Under the pieces are notes generated by a model. That model was not told the origin of the DNA. It did not search any database and saw only the letters and a list, made by a program, of their open reading frames with translations. This document shows positions 7,715 through 16,742 of a stretch of DNA of 64,000 nucleotides, one piece after another (positions within the stretch are counted from its first letter, which is position 1; each line of letters opens with the position of its first letter). The stretch comes from Lysobacteraceae bacterium (GTDB lineage: Bacteria > Pseudomonadota > Gammaproteobacteria > Nevskiales > Nevskiaceae): contig PNMW01000082.1 in the NCBI GenBank assembly GCA_013823855.1, positions 62,001-126,000 on the forward strand, in the 5' to 3' direction. The position numbers and the translations under genes were made by a program.

Positions 7715-8848
7715 TCAGCCGGGCTGCCCTGCTCCGTTGGGCGACGCGTCGCCGGTCGAACTGGTTTCGGCGGCGGCAGGCGGTGCGGCCTCGCCCTCGG
7801 CCGGCACTGCCTCCGCCGGCGGCGGCGCTGCCGCAACCGGTGCGGCAAGCGCGGTCACGTAGTCCTTCAGCATGCTCGCCCCGTACAGCGGCTTGTAGGC
7901 ACCCTGGTGGCAGGTCGCGCAGTTCAGCTTGGCAACGTCGCCGAGCGGCCCCTTGCGATCGGCCGGGAAGACCTCGGTCAGCGGCACCATGAACTCGTTG
8001 TTCAGGGCGCGGGCCATCCGGATGCCATGCCAGGCGACGGCGCGTTGCGGCGGGCTCTGCGACCAGTCGTTGAATGCGCGGCTGTTGTGGCAATAGGTGC
8101 AGTTGACGCCAAGACCCTGCGACATGTGGGTCATCAGCGCGAACGTCCACTCCGCCTGCTTGATCGACTTGCGATTGCCGGTCGGCAGCGCCGTGGCGCC
8201 GGTGAAGCGGATCGGCTCGGCGCCGAGCAGGAACGGCGTGAACGGATCGGATGGCAATGAAGCGCCATTGATCGCCGCAGTCGAGCGGTTCTGTCCGGCG
8301 CGATTGCCGAGCCCGCCAGCCGCCGTGTTGTCGACGTCCTTGAACCAGACGTACTCCGGCACCGGCTTGCCGCGATGGCAGGTGTAGCAGGTGACACCGG
8401 TCGCCTGGACGTGCGGCTTCCAGTCGGCGTTGATCTTCTGCGTCATCTGCAACATCTTGCGGGCGACGACCTTGGTGTACTTGCTGTCGTCGGCAAAGTT
8501 CGCACCCTCGTGGCAGTACGCGCAGCCCTGCTCCTTCGGCGCCACCCAGGCGGTGATCGCCAGCATCGTCCGGCTGAACTCGCCGACCGACAGGCCGCCG
8601 AGCACCTTGACGTTCTGATAGACCGTGCCGGCCGACGGCCCCCCTTCGGCGGCTGCCGGCTGCGCGGCCGGCACCACGTTGTGCGTCGCCTGTTCGGCGA
8701 CGACGCGCGGGTTGTACATCTGCACCATGCCGGTACCGCGATAGCCGTGCTGGACCTCGTCGACCGGCGGACGTTCGCAGCCTGCGGTGACCAGCGCCGC
8801 CAGCGCCAGTGCGGCGGCGACGTTCAGCTTGCGTGCTGTCGTGCTCAT
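7715..8848 (-). CDS. pufC: Photosynthetic reaction centre tetrahaem cytochrome c subunit
   Basis: 377 aa from the ATG at 8846-8848, preceded by AGGAG and overlapping the pufM stop by four bases. It re-reduces the oxidised special pair from the periplasmic side. It has an N-terminal lipoprotein signal with lipobox TAGC (Cys24), so it is probably lipid-anchored. Four CxxCH haem sites are visible: CAYCH (109-113), CYTCH (154-158), CTYCH (250-254) and CATCH (310-314). The last 60 residues are a low-complexity Ala/Pro/Glu-rich tail. It is the last gene of the puf operon, followed by a strong terminator. Confidence 0.97.
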   Translation of the reverse strand: MSTTARKLNVAAALALAALVTAGCERPPVDEVQHGYRGTGMVQMYNPRVVAEQATHNVVPAAQPAAAEGGPSAGTVYQNVKVLGGLSVGEFSRTMLAITAWVAPKEQGCAYCHEGANFADDSKYTKVVARKMLQMTQKINADWKPHVQATGVTCYTCHRGKPVPEYVWFKDVDNTAAGGLGNRAGQNRSTAAINGASLPSDPFTPFLLGAEPIRFTGATALPTGNRKSIKQAEWTFALMTHMSQGLGVNCTYCHNSRAFNDWSQSPPQRAVAWHGIRMARALNNEFMVPLTEVFPADRKGPLGDVAKLNCATCHQGAYKPLYGASMLKDYVTALAAPVAAAPPPAEAVPAEGEAAPPAAAETSSTGDASPNGAGQPG

Positions 8849-9831
8849 GGCGCGGCTCCTGGCAGCGAGGCGGGATCGACGGTCGGGGCAGCCCAGACCT
8901 GCGGATAGGCGGCGACGATGTGGTGCTTGATGCCCCACAGGTACCAGTTATCGACCACCGTGCCGGTCAGCAGGATGCCGATGCCGCCGGTGATCGGGCA
9001 CAGGATCGCGAACCACCAGGCCCAGCGATGCACCGATTCCATGGTCGCGTTGAAGCCCATCGTCCAGCGCCAGAACAGCGCGGCGCGTTCGGACGCGGTG
9101 CCGCGGTCGACGATCTGCTCCAACTCGCGCTCGCCGCCGTAGCGGGACACCGCGAGGATGGTCGCCGCGTGCATGGCGAACAGCAGGGTCGCGCCGTACA
9201 GGAAGGCGATCGACAGCATGTGGAACGGGTTGTAGAACAGGTTGCCGTAGCGGATCGAGAACGCGGCGGTCCAGTCCAGATGCGGGAAGATGCCGAACGG
9301 CACCGCTTCGCCCCAGCTGCCCATCAGGATCGGCCGGAAGAAGCCGAGCACCAGATACAGCCAGATCGCCGCACCGAAGGCCCAGGCGATATGCGGTCCC
9401 ATGCCATGCGCCTTGGCCCGCTGATAAGTCCTGAGCCACCAGAGCAGCACCGACGCGGTCAGGAAAAAGCCGGCGATCAGCCACCAGCCGCCCTGGTTCA
9501 GCGGCGGGAAGCTCAGGCCGTACGACGGTGGCGGCGGCTCCAGCGCCAGCCACGGCAGCTGGCGAACGAACTCGATCCAGTTCCAGCCGACCGAGGCCAG
9601 CATGTTCAGGCCGATGATCTCGAAGGCGATGAAGCCGAACAGCAGCGAGGTCAGCCCGGTCCAGCCGAGATAGATCGGGCCGATCTGGGCATCACCGAAC
9701 TTGCCGATCAGATGCTGCAGGAACGGCTTGCCGTCGCGGCCGCCGATGGAGCCGTCGTTCGGCAGCGGCACACCCGGATAAGGGGGTGCTGTCACCTGCA
9801 CGCGGGTGAAGATGTTTTGGTATTCAGCCAT
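8845..9831 (-). CDS. pufM: Photosynthetic reaction centre M subunit
   Basis: 328 aa from the ATG at 9829-9831, with GGGGG upstream. Five-helix integral membrane protein that, with PufL, binds the bacteriochlorophyll special pair, bacteriopheophytins, quinones and non-haem iron. Recognisable blocks: [12 protein letters not shown] (45-56), the ligand-bearing [21 protein letters not shown] segment, and the C-terminal [16 protein letters not shown]. Residue 47 is Asp at the position where Rhodobacter has Asn M44 and Blastochloris viridis has Asp M43; PufL has the matching Asn. It starts 10 bases after the pufL stop region and overlaps pufC. Confidence 0.98.
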   Translation of the reverse strand: MAEYQNIFTRVQVTAPPYPGVPLPNDGSIGGRDGKPFLQHLIGKFGDAQIGPIYLGWTGLTSLLFGFIAFEIIGLNMLASVGWNWIEFVRQLPWLALEPPPPSYGLSFPPLNQGGWWLIAGFFLTASVLLWWLRTYQRAKAHGMGPHIAWAFGAAIWLYLVLGFFRPILMGSWGEAVPFGIFPHLDWTAAFSIRYGNLFYNPFHMLSIAFLYGATLLFAMHAATILAVSRYGGERELEQIVDRGTASERAALFWRWTMGFNATMESVHRWAWWFAILCPITGGIGILLTGTVVDNWYLWGIKHHIVAAYPQVWAAPTVDPASLPGAAP

Positions 9832-9841
9832 GACTGCCCCC

Positions 9842-10666
9842 TTAGCCCCAGATCGGAAGATTGAGCCACCAGCTCCACCACTCCGGCCAACCATGGGTCC
9901 AGAACGGGCCGCTGATGACGATGCAGACCGCGCTCCAGAACACCGCGTTCAGCGCGAGGAACAGGCCAAGCCGATGGATGCCGAGCGCGCCGATCGAATA
10001 GCCGATGATGTCGCGGAACAGCGTGTTTTCATGTTCGGCGGTCTTGACCGGCTCGCCCTTGCGCGGGTTGGTGGCGGACAGGATCAACGAGCCGTGCAGC
10101 GACAGCGCCAGCGTGGTGGCGAAGAAGAACGTGATCGCCAGCATGTGCGCCGGGTTGTAATGAAAATGCAGGTACTGGTAGCCGGTGTTCGACACCCAGT
10201 CGAGATGACTGAGAATGCCGTACGGAAAGCCATGGCCCCAGGCACCGAGCAGCACTGGCCTAACCACGACCAGCGTGAAGTACGCAAGAATCGCGAAGCT
10301 GAACGCGAACGGCACGTGGTAGCCCATGCCGAGCTTCCGGCAGATCTCCACTTCCCGCAGCGCCCACGAGACGAAGGCACCGAGCGCGCAGACCGTGATG
10401 ATCTGCCACAGGCCGCCCTGCGCCAGCGGCGCGATGCCGAGACCGTAGGACAGATCCGGCGGCGCGATGCTGATCTGCCAGATATTCCACGTCGGCCCGA
10501 GCGAGGCGCCGTAGACGATCAGCGCCGTACCAAGTGCTGCAAAGAACGCAGTCGTGACACCGAAGAAGCCGACATAGAACGGCCCCACCCAGAAGTCGAA
10601 CAGATCACCCCCCAGCAGGGTGCCTCCGCGGACTCGATATTTTCTTTCAAAGCTGAGCATCGCCAT
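9842..10666 (-). CDS. pufL: Photosynthetic reaction centre L subunit
   Basis: 274 aa, start [15 protein letters not shown] as in the family, GGGGG ribosome site. Integral membrane partner of PufM. Ligand histidines are at 154 (SHLDW), 174 (NPAHML), 191 (SLHGS) and 231 (IHRLG), offset by one from Rhodobacter numbering. In the QB proton path Glu213 is kept (equivalent to L212), but the next residue is Asn (equivalent to L213), as in B. viridis rather than the Asp of Rhodobacter. It lies downstream of pufA across a 113-base gap that contains stem-loops. Confidence 0.98.
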   Translation of the reverse strand: MAMLSFERKYRVRGGTLLGGDLFDFWVGPFYVGFFGVTTAFFAALGTALIVYGASLGPTWNIWQISIAPPDLSYGLGIAPLAQGGLWQIITVCALGAFVSWALREVEICRKLGMGYHVPFAFSFAILAYFTLVVVRPVLLGAWGHGFPYGILSHLDWVSNTGYQYLHFHYNPAHMLAITFFFATTLALSLHGSLILSATNPRKGEPVKTAEHENTLFRDIIGYSIGALGIHRLGLFLALNAVFWSAVCIVISGPFWTHGWPEWWSWWLNLPIWG

Positions 10667-10734
10667 GACGAAGACCCCCTGGTCTGTCGGCTAGATGGGT
10701 TCTTGAAGCGCACTGCTGCCGGCGACGGCGTCAG

Positions 10735-10768
10735 CTGGAGAACTCCAGACTGCGCCGCCACCGGCGGC
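10735..10768 (-). promoter_or_regulatory. Intercistronic stem-loops between pufA and pufL
   Basis: Two compact palindromes follow the pufA stop: GCCGCC-N3-GGCGGC (10754-10768) and CTGGAGAACTCCAG (10735-10748). In Rhodobacter, hairpins at this place stabilise the pufBA portion of the mRNA and set the LH1 to reaction-centre ratio. The same role here is inference from position. Confidence 0.6.
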
Positions 10769-10779
10769 AGACGTTGCCG

Positions 10780-10983
10780 TTACGACTGTCCCGCGGACCC
10801 TGTCGACGCCGGAAGCGGCGACAGCTGCGAGGTCGCCGTCGGCGCGGCCGAAGCCCCGCCGATCCAGTTGTACTTCGGCGTGCCGAGCAGGATGAAGTGA
10901 ATCAGGATCGCCAGCACAAACAGAAACGTGGCCAGCGCGACCAGCACACGGCGCGGGTCGAAAAGCAGCCAGATTCTCCACAT
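10780..10983 (-). CDS. pufA: Light-harvesting complex 1 alpha subunit
   Basis: 67 aa with strong GGAGG before the ATG. Single membrane helix (about residues 12-33) with the bacteriochlorophyll-binding His in [11 protein letters not shown], and the LH1-type C-terminal side PKYNWIGG. The polar N-terminus [12 protein letters not shown] is typical of LH1 alpha. The tail after WIGG is about 25 residues of Ala, Ser, Thr and Pro, longer than the shortest LH1 alpha chains. Cotranscribed with pufB upstream and pufL downstream. Confidence 0.96.
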   Translation of the reverse strand: MWRIWLLFDPRRVLVALATFLFVLAILIHFILLGTPKYNWIGGASAAPTATSQLSPLPASTGSAGQS

Positions 10984-11068
10984 GGTTAAGCCTCCTATGA
11001 CGATTTGGACAACAAGTGTTCGATGACAGGGCGATGAGCCCGCTCATCGATTCCAACCATGCGGCGAA

Positions 11069-11218
11069 TCAGCCCCAGGGCTTCCAGCTCCACACGAGGA
11101 AATGCGCAACCACCGCAATCGCCGTGAAGAGAATGAAGCTGGTGATGAACACGCCGTGGAACTCCTTCGCTTCCTTTTCCGACAGTCCGGACAAGGAGCC
11201 GCTTCTTTCTTCAGCCAT
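11069..11218 (-). CDS. pufB: Light-harvesting complex 1 beta subunit
   Basis: 49 aa, read directly from the sequence: it begins [17 protein letters not shown], carries [10 protein letters not shown], and ends [12 protein letters not shown]. Both conserved His residues are present; the second, in VAHFLVW, ligates bacteriochlorophyll. Single transmembrane helix. GGAGG lies eight bases before the ATG at 11216-11218. First of the pufBALMC genes, 160 bases after the bchZ stop, with pufA starting 86 bases further on. No pufQ is seen in front of it. Confidence 0.95.
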   Translation of the reverse strand: MAEERSGSLSGLSEKEAKEFHGVFITSFILFTAIAVVAHFLVWSWKPWG

Positions 11219-11377
11219 TTCCAGAACCTCCACTCAGGCCTTGACGGCCGTTACCGCGCTACCCGCGCGGCAGGGACCCTCGAAGCGGATGACTCCACTT
11301 CGTCGATACTGGGCACGCCTCGATCGGCGGCCGTTGTGTCGTGATCCTTGCGGACCTTTGCACCGTCTGACGTCCAC

Positions 11378-12841
11378 TCATGCGGGCAGGCCAGCAGTCA
11401 GCGCCTGGCGCGATGCCGCGAGCCGGACTGCCGTCACGGCGTCTTCGCCTGCTCGGCGCGCATCGGCTTCGGCACGGTCGCGCAGGCGTTTCGCCGCGCT
11501 GATCCGCACCAGCACCGGTTGCAGTTCCAGCCACTCGTCGAGTTGCGCCTTGGCGTCGTCCAGCCACGGCAGTTCCGCGATCAATCGCGACGGCGTTGCT
11601 TCGACGCGATCCATCTCGGTGCCCAGCGGCAGGATGTGGAACAACGCGTCGAACAGCGCATTGCAGAATTCCTGGATCAGCCAGGTCGCCCCGGCATAGC
11701 CCATGAACGGCGTGCCGGTGTGGCGGCGGATGATCGCGCCGGGAAACGAGGCCGGGATGTAGGCGGCTTTCATCATTCCACCGCCACCGGCTTCCGCCAG
11801 ATACATCCTTTCGTTGTAGCTGCCGTAGAGCACCAGCGGCGGCTTGTCCTTGATCAGCTGGCGGACCGCGTCGTTGTCGGTCTTGGCCCCGGCAATCCGC
11901 GAGATCGCGAAGTTGCAGGGCATGCCCATCTCGTCTTCGAGGAAATGGCGCACGCCGCGGGCATAGGTGTCGTTGGCGACGATCGCAAAGCTCGCGGTGC
12001 CGTAGAAATCCTGGGTCACCGACCGCCACAGGTCCCAGATCGGCTTGATCGTGGTGTGCTTCTCGCGTTCGATGAACGGCTCCGGATCCAGGCCCAGCAG
12101 CTCGCCGAGCTTGCGCAGGAACTTGGTCGTCGAGTGAAGTCCGATCGGCGCTTGCAGGTACGGCCGCTCCAGCGTCTCGCAGAGCAGGCGGCCGAACTCG
12201 CGGTACATGCAGATGTTGACGTCGGCATTGATCAGCTTCGGCACGTCGGCCAGATGGCTGCCGAGCGGAAACGCCAGATTGACCTCGGCACCGATGCCTT
12301 CGACGAGCCGGCGGATTTCGGCGAGATCGCTCGGCATGTTGAAGGTGCCGTAGCAGGGGCCAATGATGTTGACGCGCGGCTTGTCGCCGTCCTTGCGGGC
12401 TTTCCGCTCGGGAATCTTCTTCAGGCCGTACTGCGTCCACAGCCAGTTCATCGAGCGGTTGGCGCACTGCCACTGGTCCTCGTCGATCGTCCGCGGCAGG
12501 AAGCGCAGCAGGCCGGTGCCTTCGGGGGTCACGCCGCCGCCGATCATCTCGGCGATCGAGCCGGTGACCACCACCGCCGGCATGTCCGGATCAAGCGCGG
12601 CATGCGCCCGCTTCATCGAGCCTTCGGTGCCTTCGCGGCCGAGCTGTTCTTCAGCCAGACCCGTCACGACGATCGGCAATTCGTGCGGCGGCAGCGCATC
12701 GGTGTAATGCAACACCGAGGTGACCGGCAGGTTCTCGCAGCCGACCGGGCCGTCGATGACCACCTGCAGGCCCTTGATCGCCGTGAACACGTACACGGCA
12801 CCCCAGTAGCCACCGGCGCGGTCGTGATCGAGGACGAGCAT
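11378..12841 (-). CDS. bchZ: Chlorophyllide a reductase subunit Z
   Basis: 487 aa, start [19 protein letters not shown] as in the family. With BchY it forms the NifDK-like catalytic component that reduces the C7=C8 bond of ring B of chlorophyllide a. Cys in VGCENLP (about 35) and in IGPCYGTF are candidate Fe-S or substrate-pocket ligands. Sequence is full length. Unusually, 265 bases of structured non-coding DNA separate it from bchY, its obligate partner. The C-terminal 40 residues are Ala/Arg-rich. Confidence 0.97.
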   Translation of the reverse strand: MLVLDHDRAGGYWGAVYVFTAIKGLQVVIDGPVGCENLPVTSVLHYTDALPPHELPIVVTGLAEEQLGREGTEGSMKRAHAALDPDMPAVVVTGSIAEMIGGGVTPEGTGLLRFLPRTIDEDQWQCANRSMNWLWTQYGLKKIPERKARKDGDKPRVNIIGPCYGTFNMPSDLAEIRRLVEGIGAEVNLAFPLGSHLADVPKLINADVNICMYREFGRLLCETLERPYLQAPIGLHSTTKFLRKLGELLGLDPEPFIEREKHTTIKPIWDLWRSVTQDFYGTASFAIVANDTYARGVRHFLEDEMGMPCNFAISRIAGAKTDNDAVRQLIKDKPPLVLYGSYNERMYLAEAGGGGMMKAAYIPASFPGAIIRRHTGTPFMGYAGATWLIQEFCNALFDALFHILPLGTEMDRVEATPSRLIAELPWLDDAKAQLDEWLELQPVLVRISAAKRLRDRAEADARRAGEDAVTAVRLAASRQALTAGLPA

Positions 12842-12881
12842 CAGGGCCTGCCTGTTCCGATTTGATCGCAGCGATGCGAGT

Positions 12882-12964
12882 CAGGATCGCGCCTGGCGAG
12901 GCGTGGGCCGCAGGACATGGTCAATCCATGTCCAAGGCCTGCAACGAAGGCAGGCGCGATCCTG
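12882..12964. repeat. 39-bp-arm palindrome between bchY and bchZ
   Basis: Arms 12882-12920 and 12926-12964, equal in length with a 5-base loop (TCAAT). The outer 14 bases (CAGGATCGCGCCTG) and the inner GGACATGG match perfectly; the middle is degenerate. One arm folds further on itself (CCTGC-N7-GCAGG). It resembles a REP/BIME-like mobile palindrome or an mRNA stem that differentially regulates bchZ. Confidence 0.75.
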
Positions 12965-12987
12965 GCCGCAGCCCGAAGGGCCGGGGC

Positions 12988-13069
12988 CGTTTCTGCGCAT
13001 TGCTGCCTCATTCGTCGCTCCAATGTGACTGACATTGCCGCTCCTCTTTCGTTGCACTGCGCAGAAACG
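12988..13069. repeat. Second nested inverted repeats in the bchY-bchZ gap
   Basis: CGTTTCTGCGCA (12988-12999) is the perfect reverse complement of 13058-13069. Inside this pair lies another perfect hairpin, CAATGT-GACTG-ACATTG (13021-13037). Together with the palindrome at 12882-12964 they fill most of the 265-base gap. Confidence 0.7.
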
Positions 13070-13106
13070 ACCTCCGTCGCTGCGACCCAATCGGGACAGA
13101 CAGGCC

Positions 13107-14630
13107 CTAGATCGGCTCCTCGACCTTGGACGCCTTGCGGGCCTTTTCCATCTTTTTCGCGTAGCTGGCTCGGAACTCGGGGCGCAGCTTCGGCACGTCT
13201 TCCCAGACACCGGCCGTATCCCCCTGGCCGACGCCGCCAAAGAACTCGTCCATCGCCAGGAAGCGATCACGATTGCCGAGCGCGGCATTGATCACGGTCG
13301 CCAGCGAGCCGGCACCGGCCGGGCCCATCAGCGGGCGCGCGGAAATCAGGTTGGTGAAGTACAGCCCGGGCGTCTTGCGCTCCTTGGCGTACTGCACGAC
13401 CGGCGTGGTGCCGATCGCGACATCCGGCCTGAATTCGTTGAACGCGGCGAGATCCTGTTCCAGCGAGGCGCGGAACTGCACATGCACGCCTTTCGCCTGC
13501 AGCCATTCGCGATCCGGATCGCTCCACGGGGTCTGCGGGCAGGCAGTGCCGACATAGCGCAGGTCCGCACCACTTTCGACCAGCAGCCGCGCGACCAGCA
13601 GTTCGGAGCCTTCGTAGCCGGACATGGTGATCCGGCCCTTGATCGGCAGCTTGGCCAGTGCGCCCTTGACGGACGGCAGGAAGCGATTCTTCGCCGCATC
13701 GATCTGAGCCTGGGCGACGTTGGTCGCCTGCCCGATCGCCTGCAGCCAGGCTTCCGTACCGTCATGGCCGACCGGCGCCGAGGCCACGACCCTGCGGCCA
13801 GCCGCATGGAACTCGCGGACGCTGGCGGTATAGAACGGATGGATCGCGGCGACTGCCGCGCAGTCCAGCGCCGAATAGAGTTCACGCCATTCGCGGGTCG
13901 GCACCACCGGGCCGGCAGCCAGGCCCATCGGCTCCAGCATCATGCCGATGATCACCGGATCGGCCGGAAACATCTCGCCCAGCAAGGTGATCGTCGGCTT
14001 GCTGCTCAAGCCACCGCGCGGCGCGGCGACCGGGCCGGCTTCGGCCTCGGAACGCGCGTACTTGAGCATCGCTGCGGCCAGCACGTCCTTGGCTTCGGCA
14101 TGGGTCGGCACGCCGAAACCCGGCACGTCGATGCCGATCACGCGGACGCCGTTGATCTCTTTGGGGAGGATCTGCAGCGGCACGCCGCTGGCGGTCGGCA
14201 CGCAGAGATTGATGATCACGATCGCGTCGTAGTTGACCGGATCGGCCAGCTTGAACACCGCTTCGCGGATGTCTTCGAACAGCTTGCCGGTGACCAGGGT
14301 CTCGGAGTTGAACGGCACGTAGCCGACCGTGCGGCGCGCGCCGTAGAAGTGGCTGGTGAAGGTCAGGCCGTAGACGCAGCAGGCCGAACCGCTCAGCACC
14401 GTCGCCGTGCGGCGCATGCGCAGTCCGACGCGCAGGGAACCGAACGCCGGGCACATCGACTGCGGCTGGTCGTGTGGTCCTTTCGGGTAATCCTTGGCGT
14501 ACTGCTCCAGAGTGATGGTCTTGCCGGCCGCCTTGGCCGCTTCGATCATCTGGTCCTTGCCCGAGTGGCAGCCGAGGCCGTCCCCTTGCAAGGCTTGCGG
14601 ATTCACGATCAGTGGCGCGTCGTCGGCCAT
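13107..14630 (-). CDS. bchY: Chlorophyllide a reductase subunit Y
   Basis: 507 aa. NifD/BchN-like subunit of chlorophyllide a oxidoreductase, partner of BchZ. Family Cys positions are visible in GDGLGCHSG (about 21), QSMCPAFGSLR (about 59) and SGSACCVYGL (about 84), consistent with the [4Fe-4S] cluster shared with BchZ. The ATG is at 14628-14630, 16 bases after the bchX stop. The last residues are Lys/Arg-rich (KKMEKARKASKVEEPI). Confidence 0.97.
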   Translation of the reverse strand: MADDAPLIVNPQALQGDGLGCHSGKDQMIEAAKAAGKTITLEQYAKDYPKGPHDQPQSMCPAFGSLRVGLRMRRTATVLSGSACCVYGLTFTSHFYGARRTVGYVPFNSETLVTGKLFEDIREAVFKLADPVNYDAIVIINLCVPTASGVPLQILPKEINGVRVIGIDVPGFGVPTHAEAKDVLAAAMLKYARSEAEAGPVAAPRGGLSSKPTITLLGEMFPADPVIIGMMLEPMGLAAGPVVPTREWRELYSALDCAAVAAIHPFYTASVREFHAAGRRVVASAPVGHDGTEAWLQAIGQATNVAQAQIDAAKNRFLPSVKGALAKLPIKGRITMSGYEGSELLVARLLVESGADLRYVGTACPQTPWSDPDREWLQAKGVHVQFRASLEQDLAAFNEFRPDVAIGTTPVVQYAKERKTPGLYFTNLISARPLMGPAGAGSLATVINAALGNRDRFLAMDEFFGGVGQGDTAGVWEDVPKLRPEFRASYAKKMEKARKASKVEEPI

Positions 14631-14646
14631 GGCGTGCGTGCTCGAC

Positions 14647-15663
14647 CTAGACGTTGTCGTAGACGACTTCGAGCGAGGTCCTGACGATCTCGGTCTTGCC
14701 GCACATGTCGAATTCGGTGGCCGGTTGCAGCACGTAGTCGCGACCCGTGCTGTGTGCCGAGAACAGGCCGAGCAGGCCGTCCTGGCTCAATGGCGTCGGC
14801 CGCATCGGAACGCTGGTATGCACGTTCTCGGCAAGCTCGGCGAACATCGGGCCCCAGACCGAGTCCGGCCGGCCGACGATCTCGTAGTTCGCGCTCTTGC
14901 GGCGGATGTCGTCGTTGGCCGGGATCGTCGCCAGCACCGGAATGCCGACCGCGCTGGCGAACGCCGCCGCCTCGCCAGTGCCGTCATCGCGGTTGATGAC
15001 CATGCCGGCGACACCGACATTGCCGCCGAGCTTGCGGAAGTACTCGACCGCCGAGCAGACGTTGTTGGCGACGTACAGCGACTGCAGGTCGTTGCTGCCG
15101 ACGACGATGACCTTCTGGCACATGTCGCGGGCGATCGGCAGGCCGAAGCCGCCGCAGACCACGTCGCCGAGGAAATCGAGCAGCACGTAGTCGAAGCCCC
15201 ACTCGTGGAAGCCGAGCTTCTCGAGCGTTTCGAAGCCATGGATGATGCCGCGACCGCCGCAGCCGCGGCCGACTTCCGGCCCGCCGAGTTCCATCGCGAA
15301 GACGCCATCGCGCTTGAAGCAGACGTCGCCAATCTTCACTTCTTCACCGGCCAGCTTCTTCTTCGAGCTGGTCTCGATGATCGTCGGGCAGGCCTTGCCG
15401 CCGAACAGCAGCGAGGTGGTGTCGGATTTCGGATCGCAGCCGATCAGCAGGACCTTCTTGCCCTGCTGCGCCATCATGTAGCTCAGGTTGGCGAGCGTGA
15501 AGCTCTTGCCGATGCCGCCCTTGCCGTAGATCGCGATGATCTGCGTCTCCTTGGCCACCGGGCCGGTATGGACCGCATCCGGCTCCTTCGCCGCTTCGCT
15601 GCGCAGGTAATCGGTCAACTGGCTCAGCGGGATGGCGGACACGCCATCGTCAGGTGCGCTCAT
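14647..15663 (-). CDS. bchX: Chlorophyllide a reductase iron protein subunit X
   Basis: 338 aa NifH-like ATPase that hands electrons to BchYZ. P-loop YGKGGIGKS (46-54), and the two [4Fe-4S] Cys regions GRGCGGRGI and VVCGGFGLP that bridge the dimer. Its ATG overlaps the bchC stop (ATGA), implying translational coupling, with GGAG inside the end of bchC. Cytoplasmic. The order bchC-X-Y-Z matches other purple bacteria. Confidence 0.97.
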   Translation of the reverse strand: MSAPDDGVSAIPLSQLTDYLRSEAAKEPDAVHTGPVAKETQIIAIYGKGGIGKSFTLANLSYMMAQQGKKVLLIGCDPKSDTTSLLFGGKACPTIIETSSKKKLAGEEVKIGDVCFKRDGVFAMELGGPEVGRGCGGRGIIHGFETLEKLGFHEWGFDYVLLDFLGDVVCGGFGLPIARDMCQKVIVVGSNDLQSLYVANNVCSAVEYFRKLGGNVGVAGMVINRDDGTGEAAAFASAVGIPVLATIPANDDIRRKSANYEIVGRPDSVWGPMFAELAENVHTSVPMRPTPLSQDGLLGLFSAHSTGRDYVLQPATEFDMCGKTEIVRTSLEVVYDNV

Positions 15664-16601
15664 TGCGGCGTGCTCCAGTCGAGAATCATCTTCAGGCAGG
15701 CGGAATCGCCGAAGGCCGTGCGATAGGCGCTGTCCGCGCTCGCAACCGGCTGCCGATGGGTAATGAGACCGGCCAGTGACAGCGCGCCGGATTCAGCGAG
15801 TTGCTTGGCAGCCAGCAGGTCCTGCGGCTGCCATTGCGCCGCAACGCGGATCCGCGCTTCGCGCATGAACGCAGGCGGGAAGGCGAATTCGAGGCGCTCG
15901 CTGTAGAAGCCGGCCAGCACGATTTCGCCACCCGGGGCCAGTCGGCCGATCAGCGTGTCGAGCAGCTTCGCGTCGCCGGAGACATCGCAGATCGTCTGGT
16001 AGTCGCGGCGAGGGTCGTTCACAGGATCGACCACCGGATATCCCTGCGCGCCCGTTGCACGGCCGGCCTGGGTTTCCCAGACCGTCGGCGCGGCGCCACC
16101 GAGCGCGAGCGTCATCCGCGCCAGCAGCCGCCCGAGCACCCCGTGTCCGACGATCAGATCCGGCAGCCGCGAATGGCGAGCCACCAATGCGTGGTGTGCG
16201 GTGGCGGCCAGCGCCAGCAAGGTCGCGTCGGCACCGAGATGCTCGGCGACCACCAGCGCCTTGGCGCCGGGAATCACCACGGTTTGCGCCGCGCCGCCAA
16301 ACAGCCCGCGCACATCGCCGAAGCAGCGGGCGCCGGGAACGAAGACCAGATCGCCGGTCCGCGCGCCGGAATCCGGACCGGCTTCGCGCACCCTGCCGAC
16401 CGATTCGTAGCCCGGCACCAGCGGATAGCCCATGCCCGGAAATTCCGGCATCCGGCCGGTCCACAGCAGGCGCTCGGTCCCGGTGGAAATGCCGCTCCAG
16501 CAGATGTCGACCACCACGTCATCGGCGCGCGGATCAGCCAGGGTCAGACGCGTCAGCGCGAGACGTTCCGGCTGTTCGAAGACGACTGCGATGGTGTCGA
16601 T
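15660..16601 (-). CDS. bchC: Bacteriochlorophyllide a dehydrogenase, apparent ATC start
   Basis: 313 aa if started at 16599-16601. NAD-dependent MDR-family enzyme that oxidises the 3-hydroxyethyl group to the 3-acetyl group. The frame with homology runs upstream of the first standard start (GTG, 16515-16517) and encodes the family N-terminus (D-T-I-A-V-V-F-E-Q-P-E-R-L-A-L), which aligns with other BchC proteins when the codon before it is the initiator. That codon is ATC, seven bases after a strong GGAGG. Upstream to the stop there is no ATG, GTG or TTG. Starting at GTG would remove 28 conserved residues. The alternative is an ATG-to-ATC sequence error. Further in, it has VVDICWSGISTGTE and the GHGVLGRLLA cofactor region. 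Confidence 0.9.
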   Translation of the reverse strand: MDTIAVVFEQPERLALTRLTLADPRADDVVVDICWSGISTGTERLLWTGRMPEFPGMGYPLVPGYESVGRVREAGPDSGARTGDLVFVPGARCFGDVRGLFGGAAQTVVIPGAKALVVAEHLGADATLLALAATAHHALVARHSRLPDLIVGHGVLGRLLARMTLALGGAAPTVWETQAGRATGAQGYPVVDPVNDPRRDYQTICDVSGDAKLLDTLIGRLAPGGEIVLAGFYSERLEFAFPPAFMREARIRVAAQWQPQDLLAAKQLAESGALSLAGLITHRQPVASADSAYRTAFGDSACLKMILDWSTPQ

Positions 16602-16666
16602 GCCCGTTCCTCCGGTGCGCTCAGCGAGTGATCGAGTCCGTTGGTCGGACCTCTGTTGCTGTTGTT

Positions 16667-16706
16667 AGTTTAATCTGACATCTCAAACTGTCAATCTAAA
16701 TTGACG
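16667..16706 (-). promoter_or_regulatory. bchC promoter with PpsR-like site
   Basis: On the minus strand, TTGACA (plus 16689-16694) and TAAACT (plus 16667-16672) are 16 bases apart, a good sigma70-type promoter for bchC. A near-match to the PpsR/CrtJ site, TGT-N12-ACG (16689-16706), covers the -35, and TGACA-N8-TGTCA (16676-16693) covers the spacer. In Rhodobacter, CrtJ/PpsR represses bchC from such paired palindromes. Confidence 0.65.
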
Positions 16707-16742
16707 ATTTAATTTCAACCGCGCGTCCTTCCGGCTTGACGG

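Noticed and set aside
7446-8150. N-terminal extension of the small zinc-ribbon-like frame
   Set aside because: It is antisense-like shadow of pufC and its terminator; the family-like part starts at the ATG at 7443-7445.
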